Source of the DNA: Trichomonas vaginalis G3
Lineage: Eukaryota; Parabasalia; Trichomonadida; Trichomonadidae
Reading direction: 5' to 3'
Assembly (NCBI RefSeq): GCF_026262505.1
Contig: NC_067206.1
Coordinates: forward strand, 32,937,896 to 33,001,895
Length of the DNA: 64,000 nucleotides
The position numbers were made by a program, and so were the translations under genes. Positions within the stretch are counted from its first letter, which is position 1; every line of letters begins with the position of its first letter. Below, in pieces: positions 37,590 through 48,455 of this stretch. A model generated the notes under the pieces. The model saw nothing but the letters and a program-made list of their open reading frames with translations, made no database searches and was not told the DNA's origin.

Positions 37590-38730
37590 AGAAAAATTTT
37601 TCTTTATATATACACCATTCTGTACGTCTAAAAGACTTTTGACATTTGCCAAGAATGTTCGTTTAGACGCTGTCATATAACCATATTCTTGACAATATTG
37701 TTTATACGAATCGTACAATGACCTTTCATCTAAACACACTCAAAGTCAGTTTCATCTATGAACAGTTCATATACACTCTTGTTTGCTTCTAACAATGTTT
37801 GTCTCTCTTCGGTATGTGGAATTTGTCTTGGATTGAACTTAGAAATATCTAATGTCATGAAATATGAGAACAAGTGGTTGTAAAAGTCAGATGTCAAAGT
37901 TTCTGACAAAGCGTCAAAATATTCTGTATCTTGCAATATGAGCTTCTGACGTTCTGACAACTACATATCTTCTGTCAGAACTTTCTAACTTCATCGGAAC
38001 AGCATTGTTTGAAACCATAACGAAGTTTGCAACATTTTCACAAACTCTTTGGTCTTTATATTTTCTTTCAACAACTCCAACTTTGTCTGTTATAAGACTC
38101 TTCAAAGCATCTGAGTTCAAAACTTTTGTTGTATCTATACTTTGAAGTTCGTTACATACTATAAGTTTCATATTCTCTATTGAAGAGTTAAATTTACCGC
38201 AGATGTTTTCTAAGTTTGTCATATTCGGATTCGAATAACCTTCTAACAGTTTGCACAAAATATCTGTAAAGAATGTGTTCTTACCTGTTCCTTGTTTTCC
38301 AATTATAATGAGAGGCAGTTTCATTTTTAGCACTTGGATGTTGTAAGATGTTTGCAAACCAACATAAGATATACTCATAAACCTTTTCGTTTCCATTGCA
38401 TATAATTTCTTTGACATGGTCTAACCAAGCTTCTATAATATTTTCTTTCCATTCTACTTGTTCATATTTATATCCAGTGAAGATAGAATAGAAGTTTGGA
38501 GAAGGTGTATAAAACTTTATACCACGAACTGAAAAATCTTCAAGTTTTGACAATAAGATATCCCAAGCATCTAACATCTTCATGCCAACTTGTACGACTT
38601 TTATTTTCTTAAGTTTCTGTTTACATTCTTGTTCTGAAACTATTGTTGCTCTTGGTTTGTTAAAGACTACATCCTTCTTTCATAACATAACATTCTGGGG
38701 CAGAGTCGACATAAATGACTAAACGTTTCA
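37590..38730 (-). pseudogene. SF3 (D5-type) helicase locus (left arm)
   Basis: The locus encodes a superfamily 3 helicase: P-loop GKQGTGKNT, Walker B-like KLIVCNEL, and motif C FVMVSNN, followed by SDRRYVVV. In viruses this class unwinds DNA for replication and is often fused to a primase; no primase part is evident here. The copy looks broken. It is mirrored at 39794-41035 and is the innermost gene of the arm. Confidence 0.8.
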
Positions 38731-39793
38731 CGCTGACTGTTTTGTATAGTGGGTGCTATGTAAATGCTAACTATAAGTTTTGAGCTGTTGGTAAGTCCAT
38801 AAAATTGAACATTATGGTGATGAAGGTTTTATAAAATAAAAAATATTTTTTTATTGCTGACTGTTGTTGCATTTTGTTTTTGCAATTTGTTGTTCTTGGA
38901 GCATTTGTTGGATGAGGTTGTGTTCTTGTAATTACAATAGCTTCTCACGGAGTTGCATCTTCAATCTGAAACTTTTGCGATCATTTGACAAGCTACTATA
39001 GGACAATAAAAGTTTTACAGGACACAAGTTTGCGTTAAGTAATAGGTCAACGTTATATGGCCAAGTGTTTGAGAGTTCACCGTAGGTTGAAGATTCTGGC
39101 TGTCGAATGAACTATAGGCAGAACCGCAGAGAAAGTATTGTTTATCAGCGCATAAAGGTTATTGTATGTTGTATAATGAGTTATCTGTGTACGATATAAA
39201 AGGATCACGAGGTGTTAAAATGAGAAACTTTACTTGAGAGCCTTAGAGCGAATATCATATACACACATTGTACAATGTAATTACTTAATACCGGAACATT
39301 TTCGGCAACTAATCAGGTTATATGTTTACCACGGGATTTACATATAACATATGACTAAAAACAAATTAATTCTGTTTACTACCAACAGTTTCCTAAACAG
39401 GGAAAAGGTGTCATACAAGGAATTCTATTCCTATGACATTAACACAACAATCTATATATCAAACTGGTTAAAGTGATTCGAATCGTACAAAACTTAGACC
39501 AAAATGATACGTATACTATAACAATACTTACTCTGCGTTGCTATTGTCATTCGAATTCAGAATTTTCAACCTTATGAACTCAAACACTTGGCAAGTAACT
39601 GTTGACATTATTTGACGCAAACTTGTTCCGTAAACTTTTATGCCTATGTATTCAATGACGGCAGAAAAGTTCGAATGAGGAAGCAAAGGTGAAAGTATTG
39701 TATTAAAGCACCAACCAAATTCAAAAACAATCAAACAAAATGCAACAAATCAAACATCAGAAAAAAAAAATATTTTTTTTATTTTTATAAAAA
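38731..39793. other. Unique centre of the palindrome
   Basis: About 1.06 kb lies between the innermost mirrored sequences. I see no credible gene. Short A/T tracts and a CAAAATGCAACAA phrase occur near both edges in opposite orientation, which may be the last remains of symmetry. Confidence 0.55.
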
Positions 39794-41035
39794 TGTACAG
39801 AATAGATGTTTCAGATTTTTATGACTTCCAAGCATTCAGAAATATGTGTCCATTTCGAGACTATAACAAAGCAGTCGAGAATTGAAACGTTTAGTCATTT
39901 ATGTCGACTCTGCCCAGAATGTTATGTTATAAAGAATGGGATGTAGTCTTTAACAAACCTAAAGCGACAATAGTTTCAGAACAAGAATGTAGACAGAAAC
40001 TTAAGAAAATAAAAGTTGTACAAGTTGGCATGAAGATGTTAGATGCTTGGGATATCTTATTGTCAAAGTTAGAAGATTTTTCAGTTCGAGGTATAAAAGT
40101 TCTATACACTTCTCCAAACTTCTATTCTATCTTCACTGGATATAAATACGAACAAGTAGAATGGAAAGAAAATGTTATAAAGAAGCTTGGTTAGACATGT
40201 CAAGAAATTATATGCAATGGAAACGAAAGAGTCTATGAGTATATCTTATGTTGGTTTGCAAACATCTTACAACATCCAAGTGCTAAAAATGAAACTGCTC
40301 TCATTATAGATAAACAAGGAAAACAAGGAACAGGTAAGAACACATTCTTTACAGATATTTTGTGCAAACTGTTAGAAGGTTATTCGAATCCGAATATGAC
40401 AAACTTAGAAAACATCTGTGGCAAGTTTAACTCCTCAATAGAGAATATGAAACTTATAGTTTGCAATGAACTTCAAAGTATAGATACAACAAAAGTTTTG
40501 AACTCAGATGCTTTGAAGAGTCTTATAACAGACAAAGTTGGAGTTGTTGAAAGAAAATATAAAGACCAAAGAGTTTGTGAAAATGTTGCAAACTTCATTA
40601 TGGTTTCAAACAATACTGTTCCGATGAAGTTAGAAAGTTCTGACAGAAGATATGTAGTTGTCAGAACGTCAGATTCTCATATGCAAGATACAGAATATTT
40701 GACGACTTAGCAGAAACTTTGACATCTGACTTTTACAACCACTTGTTCTCATATTTTATGACATTAGATATTTCTAAGTTCAATCCAAGACAAATTCCAT
40801 ATACCGAAGAGAGACAAACATTGTTAGAAGCAAACAAGAGTGTATATGAACTGTTCATAGAAGAAAGCGACTTTGAGTGTTTAGATGAAAGGTCATTGTA
40901 CGATGAATATAAACAATATTGTCAAGAATATGGTTATATGGCAGCTTCTAAACGTACATTCTTGGCAAATGTCAAAAATCTTTTAGATGTTCAGAACGGC
41001 GTATATACAAAGAAAAATTTTCTGAGTAAATTTTA
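39794..41035 (+). pseudogene. SF3 (D5-type) helicase locus (right arm)
   Basis: Mirror of 37590-38730. The helicase motifs KQGTGKNT, KLIVCNEL and FIMVSNN are visible. The C-terminal region continues to FLSKF at 41035. The ATG at 39794 follows a TTTTTTTATTTTTATAAAA box. The copy looks broken. Confidence 0.8.
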
Positions 41036-41070
41036 AAACAGTATTTTCAGTATTTTTTATTTTATTTGAA

Positions 41071-41655
41071 ATGTACGCTGAGTTTGTTGGAAAAGACTGT
41101 TGGAAAACTTGTTTGTTAGATGAGAAATATGAAATTCACTGTTGTGAGTCATTTGAAGTCAGAAACAAAAAGACAAAAAGAGTTTTAAGCGAATGGGAGC
41201 GAAATGACGGATATACTACTATGAAGATGAGTGGAAAACACTATTTTAAACATATTGTCATTGCAACTCATTTTATACCGAACCCTAACAATCTACCTCT
41301 TGTAGACCATATAAACCATATAAGAAACGACAATAGACTTGAGAACTTGCGTTGGGTCACATGTTCTGAAAACAATAAGAACATAGGCAAATTTCGAGAT
41401 ATTGTATTCGAATTTGTCGACGAACTAGAAGATGAAGCAATTGAAATTACAGACTATGGTAAGCATACGTTTGAGTTTTACTACTACAGCGAAGAACAAG
41501 ACTCTTTCTACTTTTATACCGGCGTAAACTATAGGAAATTACAAGTATATTTTACTAAGGATGGCTGTGCTCATGTAAACGCTAGAGATACAGATGGAAA
41601 ATGCGTTAGACTATTTCTTAACAAATTCAAGAAGCTATATGGCATACCATTTTAA
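41071..41655 (+). CDS. HNH endonuclease, NUMOD4-like, copy 1 (right arm)
   Basis: The 194-residue protein has the HNH signature LVDHINHIRNDNRLENLRWVT at about residues 71-91. It is preceded by a NUMOD4-like region and followed by an 80-residue domain of unknown type. Such phage-type genes home into DNA sites. There is no copy at the mirror position in the left arm, so it looks like a later arrival. A second copy is at 48456-49035. The frame looks whole. Confidence 0.85.
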   Translation: MYAEFVGKDCWKTCLLDEKYEIHCCESFEVRNKKTKRVLSEWERNDGYTTMKMSGKHYFKHIVIATHFIPNPNNLPLVDHINHIRNDNRLENLRWVTCSENNKNIGKFRDIVFEFVDELEDEAIEITDYGKHTFEFYYYSEEQDSFYFYTGVNYRKLQVYFTKDGCAHVNARDTDGKCVRLFLNKFKKLYGIPF

Positions 41656-41698
41656 AACGTTTTTTATAAAAAAAATCTTTTTTTATCCGATAGAAAAG

Positions 41699-42118
41699 AT
41701 GGCAAAATTCATCTCAGTAAATAAGTACATGACAGAAGTCAAAGATAAGTTAGCTCCATTCGCATATTTGAATGTTTACTTCTACAATTTTGAAAAGTCT
41801 ACATTTGACAAAATTTGGAACATTGCACCAGTTAAGTTTGCTGTTGTTAGAAAAAGTGGTGCAACTTTTGAAGACTTATACATTGACGGTATGTTGACAG
41901 TCAAAGAAAATTTTGACAGAAAGTTCTCAAAACTCGAAGAAGGTAAAGCATACAAACTTGTTATACCTTATGAACCAAAGAAGACAGACGACTATGAATA
42001 TTATGAGTCTAAGATAGTTGAAGTTCAAGGTAAGTTGGGTAAAAAGATTTTAGAGTCTAAGCCAGTGTTTGCTCCTAAAGAGGAAGAGAACATTGACATT
42101 GACCCAGAAATGTTCTAA
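41699..42118 (+). CDS. 139-aa protein of unknown family (right arm)
   Basis: The start MAKFISVNKYM at 41699 follows a TTTTTTTATCCGATAGAAAA box. The protein is mixed alpha/beta with an acidic C-terminus (EEENIDIDPEMF). The acidic tail recalls single-strand DNA-binding proteins, but there is no homology evidence. It is the whole-looking mirror of 37133-37549. Confidence 0.55.
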   Translation: MAKFISVNKYMTEVKDKLAPFAYLNVYFYNFEKSTFDKIWNIAPVKFAVVRKSGATFEDLYIDGMLTVKENFDRKFSKLEEGKAYKLVIPYEPKKTDDYEYYESKIVEVQGKLGKKILESKPVFAPKEEENIDIDPEMF

Positions 42119-42137
42119 AAATAAAATTTTATTTTTA

Positions 42138-42582
42138 CATGTCAAATTTCTTTTTCTCTGGTTCAGGTTCTTTCTTCTCTTCTTCTACTTTCTTTTCTTT
42201 CTTTTCTCTCTTCTTCTTCTTTCTGGTGGAGTTATGTCAAATTTGGCGCAACCATATTTATGTAAAAGTTCTTTTGTCCTTTAATAGCTCTTCTATTCTG
42301 TTTTCTATTTCATCTTCAAGAACAGCGCATGTGTCTTCTTTGCATTCTAAGAACTTTTGTTGGACTTCATCTTTCCAATCGGCTCATCTCTGTCAACAAG
42401 TCTGTCATTGACAAATTTTAAGACTTCTCTGCTTAATGTTTTATGGTTCTTGTCATATTCCAGAAACAGAACTTTAGAACAAATTCACCTTTCTTGTTTA
42501 CACTATGTAAGATTTTATGGTCTACAGATGTTTTGCTGTCGAAAAGCTTGTCTCGAATATAGATAGCGAAATCGCTAGACAT
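42138..42582 (-). pseudogene. Lysine/glutamate-rich protein locus (right arm)
   Basis: Mirror of 36669-37113, with the same start (MSSDFAIYI) and tail. The copy looks broken. Confidence 0.5.
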
Positions 42583-42624
42583 TTCCTAAAAGATAAAATT
42601 TTTAATTTTTCTAAAAATATGTTA

Positions 42625-43493
42625 GAAAAAAAAGTTTGCTGACATTGACAAGAAATTTGAGAATGTTTTAAACAAGAACAAGAGGAAGTTAGAAAATGCT
42701 CAGATAAAACCCATACATGACAAGTTCCTATTTGCTCAGAATGGTATAACAGGTCTAATCGCACCACCTGGGTCGGGTAAGACTTTCACTTATCTTAAAA
42801 TGGCTGCACAACAACAAGAACTAGATGAGAAGAACCCATTCTATGAGTTAGTTGTTATTTGTAGTACTTCTGGTCAATTTGACCAAACCGTCAATTCGTT
42901 CAAAGATATTATAAAAAAGTCTAAGTTAGTATGTATAAAAGACTCTGAGTTGTTAGATTGGATAAAGAAGTACCAAAGAAGAGTTTTGAAGTACAATGCT
43001 ATAAATGAGTATATAAATTCTAAGTTTAAAGACCCAAATGAGGAAATGCAGAGAATATTAGAGAAGAAACACTTCAGAAACAAACAGAAAGAGATAGAAT
43101 ACATTTCGAAGAAATTGCAATCTTACGATTGGAAGACTTACCCTCATAGATGTCTTCTTATCTTAGATGACTTTGCTTCTCATCCTTTGTTAAAGAATAG
43201 AGAACAAGACATGTGTCGAATTCTTAGAAGCTCAGACACTTTAACATCTCAGTTGTCATTTGTGTACAGACAGCAAAGAGTTTAAGTAAGGATGTAAAGA
43301 GAATACTTACTGACATTATACTTTTCCCCGGATTGTCCGAAGACGATTTCATGGAACTTATGAAAGAGTCCATGGCAGGTAAGTTTGACAGACATGAACT
43401 ATGGGAGAAGTATAAAGTCATACAAGACCCTCATACTTCTTTCAGAATTCATATCTACGCAAACAAAGTTCAAATTGTAAAAAGTCAAGCTTG
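42625..43493 (+). pseudogene. A32-like packaging ATPase locus (right arm)
   Basis: Mirror of 35760-36621. APPGSGKTF near 42770 and LLILDDFA near 43160 mark Walker A and B. The copy looks broken. Confidence 0.8.
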
Positions 43494-43595
43494 AAAAATG
43501 TAAGTGTTTAGTCTTAGTAAGTAAGTCTGTTGTGGTGCTGGGGCTGTCGGTTCTTCTGGCTTTGGAAGGCATTCAGGAAGAGGAACGTCAGTCAT
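43485..43595 (-). CDS. Proline-rich small peptide gene (right arm)
   Basis: The frame (36 aa) starts MTDVPLPECLPKPEEP and shares its start with 35664 and 46501-46857. It sits at the true mirror position of 35664, next to a shortened repeat array. The function is unknown. Confidence 0.4.
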   Translation of the reverse strand: MTDVPLPECLPKPEEPTAPAPQQTYLLRLNTYIFQA

Positions 43596-43715
43596 CCGTT
43601 TGTGTCCTGTCGGAAGGAAAAACTTTTTCTGTCGGAAGGAAAAACTTTTTCTGTCGGAAGGAAAAACTTTTTCTGTCGGAAGGAAGAACTTTTCTTGTCG
43701 GATGGAAGGACTCGG
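43596..43715. repeat. Repeat array of the TTCCTTCCGACAG type (right arm, short)
   Basis: About five inverted-orientation units (GTCGGAAGGAAAAACTTTTT). It is the shortened counterpart of 35386-35660. Confidence 0.7.
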
Positions 43716-43802
43716 AATGCCAGAAGGATTTGACAAGACAATTTACTTTATAGAGCTACCTGAGCCATCTTTGGTGTCAAGCTTGAAAAATAAATGGTTC
43801 AT

Positions 43803-44582
43803 CTACCCTGCTTGTTTGAAGTTGTCAAAATACTCTGTTATTTTTTCTTTCAGTAGCGGTAAGTCTTCTTTGAAGGTAAGTATTGTACAACCTTTCATAT
43901 CATAGTGTGTTTGAGGTAACGTATCTTGAACTATTTGTTTCACATCTTCATTCGGTGTCATTGAAATCGGTAAGTTTTCGCGATAGAACCAATTTCTGTC
44001 AGATTTGTAAATCTTAGCAAGGTCGTAAAAGCTTTTGTTGTTTCTTCTGACTAAATGCAACATAACCATATCTCTGTCTTCTTCATTTTCCATCTCTTCA
44101 GTATAAATCATATACTTATAGTTCTTTTCCTTTCCTTTTGGTACCGAACGTGGTATTCTTTTCTGTATGTTTTTGTCTTCTTTCATCATATCTTCTCTCT
44201 GCTTTGTACAAAGTTCGTCAAGTAGCATAAGTATGTAGATTGCATAACGAGGTGAAGCCCACATTGCTATTGAACTAACTAGGAACTTATGAACATATAT
44301 ACCTTTTAGATGTGATGGTAAGTTTTGTCTGTCTTGGTACATCTTTTTAAGTTCTACATGTTCAAACTCACTGAGGAGTTCATGAGTGCTATTTAATTCA
44401 AACCAGTCTTTAGGAAGCTTAGTATCTGGAGCAAAACATGCTGTCAAAATACTTTGCATTTGGTACATATCGTCTTTGACCGAACGAATGAGACGGAGTT
44501 GTTTGTTAAACTGAACCCACTCATATTCTTCATTTATAGCTTCATGGACTATAACTGTTGTTGTGTTCTCTGTTGTTGACAT
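43803..44582 (-). CDS. KilA-N domain protein, 259 aa (right arm)
   Basis: The start is MSTTENTTT at 44582. The first 50 residues and the last 115 are nearly identical to the left copy (34468-35295). The KilA-N half (SHLKGIYVHKFLVSSIAMWASPRYA) differs clearly, so the DNA-binding part has been exchanged or has evolved faster. The frame looks whole. Confidence 0.75.
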   Translation of the reverse strand: MSTTENTTTVIVHEAINEEYEWVQFNKQLRLIRSVKDDMYQMQSILTACFAPDTKLPKDWFELNSTHELLSEFEHVELKKMYQDRQNLPSHLKGIYVHKFLVSSIAMWASPRYAIYILMLLDELCTKQREDMMKEDKNIQKRIPRSVPKGKEKNYKYMIYTEEMENEEDRDMVMLHLVRRNNKSFYDLAKIYKSDRNWFYRENLPISMTPNEDVKQIVQDTLPQTHYDMKGCTILTFKEDLPLLKEKITEYFDNFKQAG

Positions 44583-44599
44583 ATCTGTCTTTACATACA

Positions 44600-45243
44600 A
44601 AATAAAAAAATAAATAAAAATAAAACTAACTTTATTTTTTCTATCTTAAGGAAATTCATGATTTTTGTTGCTGAATTCAATAAAAATAATGTTTAGGTGA
44701 AGAGGTGAGATGTCACCTGTTTTCTCACCTCTTGAATTTTCATGATTTCATCGTAAATGTTTTGTCAAGACTTCTTCGTAAATGTTTTGTCAAGACTTCT
44801 TCGTAAATGTTTTGTCAAGACTTCATCGTAATGAGCGTAAATCAGACAAAAATAATGTTTAGGTGAAGAGGTGACATCTCACCCGTTTTCTCACCTCTTT
44901 TCTCACCTCTTGAATTTTCATGATTTCTTCGTATATGTTTTGTCAAGACTTCTTCGTATATGCTTTGTCAAGACTTCTTCGTAAATGTTTTGTCAAGACT
45001 TCATCGTAATGAGCGTAAATCAGACAAAAATAATGTTTAGGTGAAGAGGTGACATCTCACCTGTTTTCTCACCTGTTTTCTCACCCAAGTTATTTTTTAA
45101 ATTTTGTGAAAACTCAACGGTTTGACACATGCCTAAAAATTATTTTACTCAGAATTTTGTTGCTGAATTCAGCAAAAAATAATGTTTAGGTGAAGAGGTG
45201 ACATCTCACCCGTTTTCTCACCTCTTTTCTCACCCTAGTTATT
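44600..45243. repeat. Repeat blocks with GAGATGTCACC-type palindromes (right arm)
   Basis: Four blocks begin AATGTTTAGGTGAAGAGGTGA, followed by a near-palindrome (GACATCTCACC or GAGATGTCACC) and TTTTCTCACCTC, with TTCGTAAATGTTTTGTCAAG phrases between. No gene is here; the left arm has the KilA-N/GIY-YIG gene at this position. Confidence 0.75.
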
Positions 45244-46165
45244 TTATAAGCGTTTTACATGAATTGTACGATGTATATTTGAAATCCTAAACAGTTTTGT
45301 AGCTTCTATTTCTTCTGTCAGTACATCGAATGTTTTAACGATACCGAAAGTTTCTTTATACTTCTTCTTGACGTCAGATAATAGGAAATCTTCTGCTGTT
45401 GGATAGTTTTTGTTCAGAAATGCTAACATATCCATTTTATTTTCTGCTGGTTTTTCTGCTTCTTTCTTTAAGTCTGCATAGTCGTTTCGCATACGTTCTA
45501 TCTCTTTGACGGAGTAGTTATATTTCCTCATTGCTGCTTTACATTTAGAACATTGTGGGTTCATTTTTGCGTTATATTCTGAAACCTTACCTGCTAAAAC
45601 AACTAAAGCGTCAATTGCTCTCTTCATCTCAAACATAGCGGGTCTTATTTGTTCATTCCATACCTTACCTCTTCTATCTTTATCTCTTATCTGCCATACA
45701 CATTCAGCAACTAACGAAACAAAGTTGTCGTAGGTCTTAAATTCTTCAGATTTATATATGTCAGAAACATTCTTATATACCATGTCGCAATCTTTGTCCA
45801 TAACTTTATGGTTGCAATGAAAACCAAGGAATTCATAATTTACTTTCGTATGAACTTCTTTATTTCTACTGAGTCAGTTGGTTTCACTTCAATTTCGTCA
45901 AATTCGGAATGGAGTTTTTGCTGCTGAATTTCAGGCAATTTGGCAAATGGTCATGAGTCCTGCATTTCATAAAGATATTACTTCATTTTTTCATCTTTCG
46001 CACAACAGTCCAAAGTACTTGTTAAAAGTTCTTGCTTTATCTTCTGGATTTCTGTTTCAAAAGTATATGAAGAAGGAATGAAGCTTTTCATTTCTACTAA
46101 CATAGATGTTGGATTCATGACTAACGAGTTTGGTGCTGTTGTTTGAATTGTTGTTGTGCCGATTG
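45244..46165 (-). pseudogene. Homologue of the 304-aa protein (right arm)
   Basis: Mirror of 31443-32357, with the same Cys-rich segments. The copy looks broken. Confidence 0.65.
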
Positions 46166-46199
46166 TTGAAATCATATCTTTTATACAAAATAAAAAAAT

Positions 46200-46500
46200 A
46201 AATAAAATAAAACTAACTTTATTTTTTATTTCGGGAAAATTCATGAGGTGAGAAAAGAGGTGAGAAAACGGGTGAGATGTCACCTCTTCACCTAAAATAT
46301 ATTTTTGGGTCATTTACACTCATTACGAAGAAGTCTTGACAAAACATTTACGATGAAGAAGTTTCGACAAAACATTTACGAAGAAGAAGTTTCGACAAAA
46401 CATTTACGATGAAGAAGTTTCGACAAAACATTTACGATGAAATTCATGAAAATTCATGAGGTGAGAAAAGAGGTGAGAAAACGGGTGAGATGTCACCTCT
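46200..46500. repeat. Repeat block (right arm)
   Basis: The block has two copies of a GAGGTGAGAAAACGGGTGAG unit with GATGTCACCTCTTCACC, and several CAAAACATTTACGATGAA phrases between them. Confidence 0.65.
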
Positions 46501-46857
46501 TCACCTAAACATTATTTTTACTGAATTTAGCAACAACTTTCTCTCAATTGGAGCTGTAGCATACTCTTTGCGTAAGCGGTTCAGACCTTCTTCGAACTCT
46601 TGGTCTCTCTTCGATGTGGATTGAGATTGGTAGTAATTTGGATTGAGATTGGAATTGCTGGAACAACCAAGGGTTGGAGCTGTAGCATACTCTTTGCGTA
46701 AGCGGTTCAGACCTTCTTCGAACTCTTGGTCTCTCTTCGATTTGTATTGGAATTGGTAGTAATTTGGTGGAGGGACTTGCTGGAACTGAGGTGCAGGGGC
46801 TGGTGCTTTAGGTTCCTCTGGTTTGGGAATGGACTCAGTTGGTGGGACGTCGGACAT
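46501..46857 (-). CDS. Proline-rich protein with internal duplication, 118 aa (right arm)
   Basis: It begins MSDVPPTESIPKPEEP, continues with Pro/Ala/Gln-rich sequence and has two copies of a unit SKRDQEFEEGLNRLRKEYATAP. It is not at the mirror position of 35664 but in an extra block of the right arm together with another repeat array. Function unknown. Confidence 0.5.
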   Translation of the reverse strand: MSDVPPTESIPKPEEPKAPAPAPQFQQVPPPNYYQFQYKSKRDQEFEEGLNRLRKEYATAPTLGCSSNSNLNPNYYQSQSTSKRDQEFEEGLNRLRKEYATAPIERKLLLNSVKIMFR

Positions 46858-46879
46858 TCGTTTGTGGCTTAACCGTCGG

Positions 46880-47220
46880 ACATCCGTTTGTGTCCTGTCG
46901 GAAGGAAGAACTTTTCCTGTCGGACATCCGTTTGTGTCCTGTCGGAAGGAAGAACTTTTCCTGTCGGACATCCGTTTGTGTCCTGTCGGAAGGAAGAACT
47001 TTTTCTGTCGGAAGGAAGAACTTTTCCTGAAGTTCGACAGGAAAAGTTCTCAATTTTCGAAAATTTGAATGGTTTACGGACGGACAACTGGAAGAACTTT
47101 TCCTGTCGGAAGGAAGAACTTTTCCTGTCGGAAGGAAGAACTTTTCCTGTCTGATGGAAGGACTTTTCCTGTCTGATGGAAGAACTTTTCCTGTCTGATG
47201 GAAGGACTTTTCCTGTCAGT
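46880..47220. repeat. TTCCTTCCGACAG-type repeat array (right arm, long)
   Basis: About thirteen units, including CATCCGTTTGTGTCCTGTCGG variants, carry the same unique insert (GAATGGTTTACGGACGGAC) as the left array at 35386-35660. Confidence 0.7.
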
Positions 47221-47260
47221 AGCAGTACTGCTAGTAGCAGAGATTTTTATCGTCCAACTT

Positions 47261-47380
47261 TACAAATGTAAACTCCTATCGTTCTATTTTCTTCACTAGG
47301 GTCTAACACCAAAGTAACCTTACAAATGTAAACTTATATCGTTCTATTTTCTTCACTAGGGTCTAACACCAAAGTAACCT
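47261..47380. repeat. Two tandem 60-bp units
   Basis: TACAAATGTAAACT...AAAGTAACCT occurs at 47261-47320 and 47321-47380 with about three differences. It lies just downstream of the tRNA-like sequence, in a right-arm-only block. Confidence 0.8.
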
Positions 47381-47417
47381 ATGTACATGAAATTTCACTG
47401 CATAAAAGGAAAAAACC

Positions 47418-47492
47418 TGCGCGAATCGGGATTTGAACCGAGGTCTTCGACGCCTTTAACGAGGTAGCCCATACCACTGAGCTATGAGCCGC
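47418..47492 (-). tRNA. tRNA-like sequence (tRNA gene or relic), anticodon possibly UAA
   Basis: The 75 nt contain a good A box (TAGCTCAGTGG) and B box (GGTTCAAATCC) with correct spacing. A D stem GCTC/GGGC forms. The anticodon loop can be read GTTAAAG, which would give UAA (Leu), but the long variable arm of Leu tRNAs is missing. The acceptor stem pairs only at its first three bases and the T stem only with a shift. It is more likely a degenerate tRNA or a tRNA-derived sequence than a fully functional tRNA. It has no counterpart in the left arm. Confidence 0.5.
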
Positions 47493-47572
47493 TTACATAT
47501 TCACAAAAATAAATTGTTTTCATGAGTTTTCTACGATGTTAGAAAAAATGTTATTTTCTAATATCTTCACAT

Positions 47573-48430
47573 TCAATACTTTTTCAGCACTTTTCCGTAG
47601 TTATATATGAAAGACAATTCGAGATAAAAGTCATAGTACAATGGAATAATATGTTGCACACCATTTGTTGTGAACCAAACTTGAAAGTCAGAGAAACTGT
47701 TACTAGGTGGTTCGTAGAATTTAGAAGCAAAGTCATAAAAGTCCTTAAATACATAGAAAACTATTGTTGCTTGAACTGAAACTTGCATGACACATAACAT
47801 TTTGAGGGTCAAACACGTTTCTATAAACTGTCAAATCTGCTGGTGGAAGTATAAATTTAAATGGACCATCTGGTGGTAATGGTTCGTTTCTGGTTTAGTA
47901 ACCGAAGAAATTGTGCCCAAGAACGTTTGTCTACTTCCCAAAATAAAAACTGTGTATCTCTTGGAGGGTTAATTTCAATCTTTGAAATGAAACGGTGGAG
48001 TTCATCTTGTCATATTCTAGTTTCAGATAGTATGTTCCATTTAGTAAAGAGTCGTATTTTTCTTGAAATTCCCAATAATATTTGTTCATTTGAGTTTGAA
48101 AGTCATTTAGAGTTTTCTCAAGACTTTCGTCTGAACGAACTGTAAGATTCTCATTTCGTCAAATTTGTCTATTAGACCATCAGAACCTTTATACTGCCCA
48201 TGAAAATATACTGCGAACATAAATGCGTTAGTTCTTTTTGAAAACAAAACTCTTCTAAATCCTATTGTTTGCATCTGAAGGACTTTGAAGCCAACGAATT
48301 GGATAGTCAACCTGTATGTTCGGGATGAAATTTCTTCATCTGATATTGTCCTACCAGCATTTGTAAAGATATAGTCTAACGGTTTTGTATCTGCTACTTT
48401 TGTTCTTTGTTTTTCACCTGAAGCATTTAA
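47573..48430 (-). pseudogene. 285-aa structural-type protein locus (right arm)
   Basis: Mirror of 29644-30501, with the same ends (KPLDYIFTNAG; FSDFQVWFTTNG). The copy looks broken. Confidence 0.65.
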
Positions 48431-48455
48431 TATATGTAAAAATATATTGTTTTAA

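Noticed and set aside
46823-47154. Several overlapping frames with SEGRTFPVG-type repeats
   Set aside because: The same tandem-repeat artefact; no conserved start and all frames equally open.
47418-47492. Fully functional tRNA-Leu(UAA)
   Set aside because: The long variable arm is missing and the acceptor and T stems pair poorly, so only a tRNA-like call is justified.
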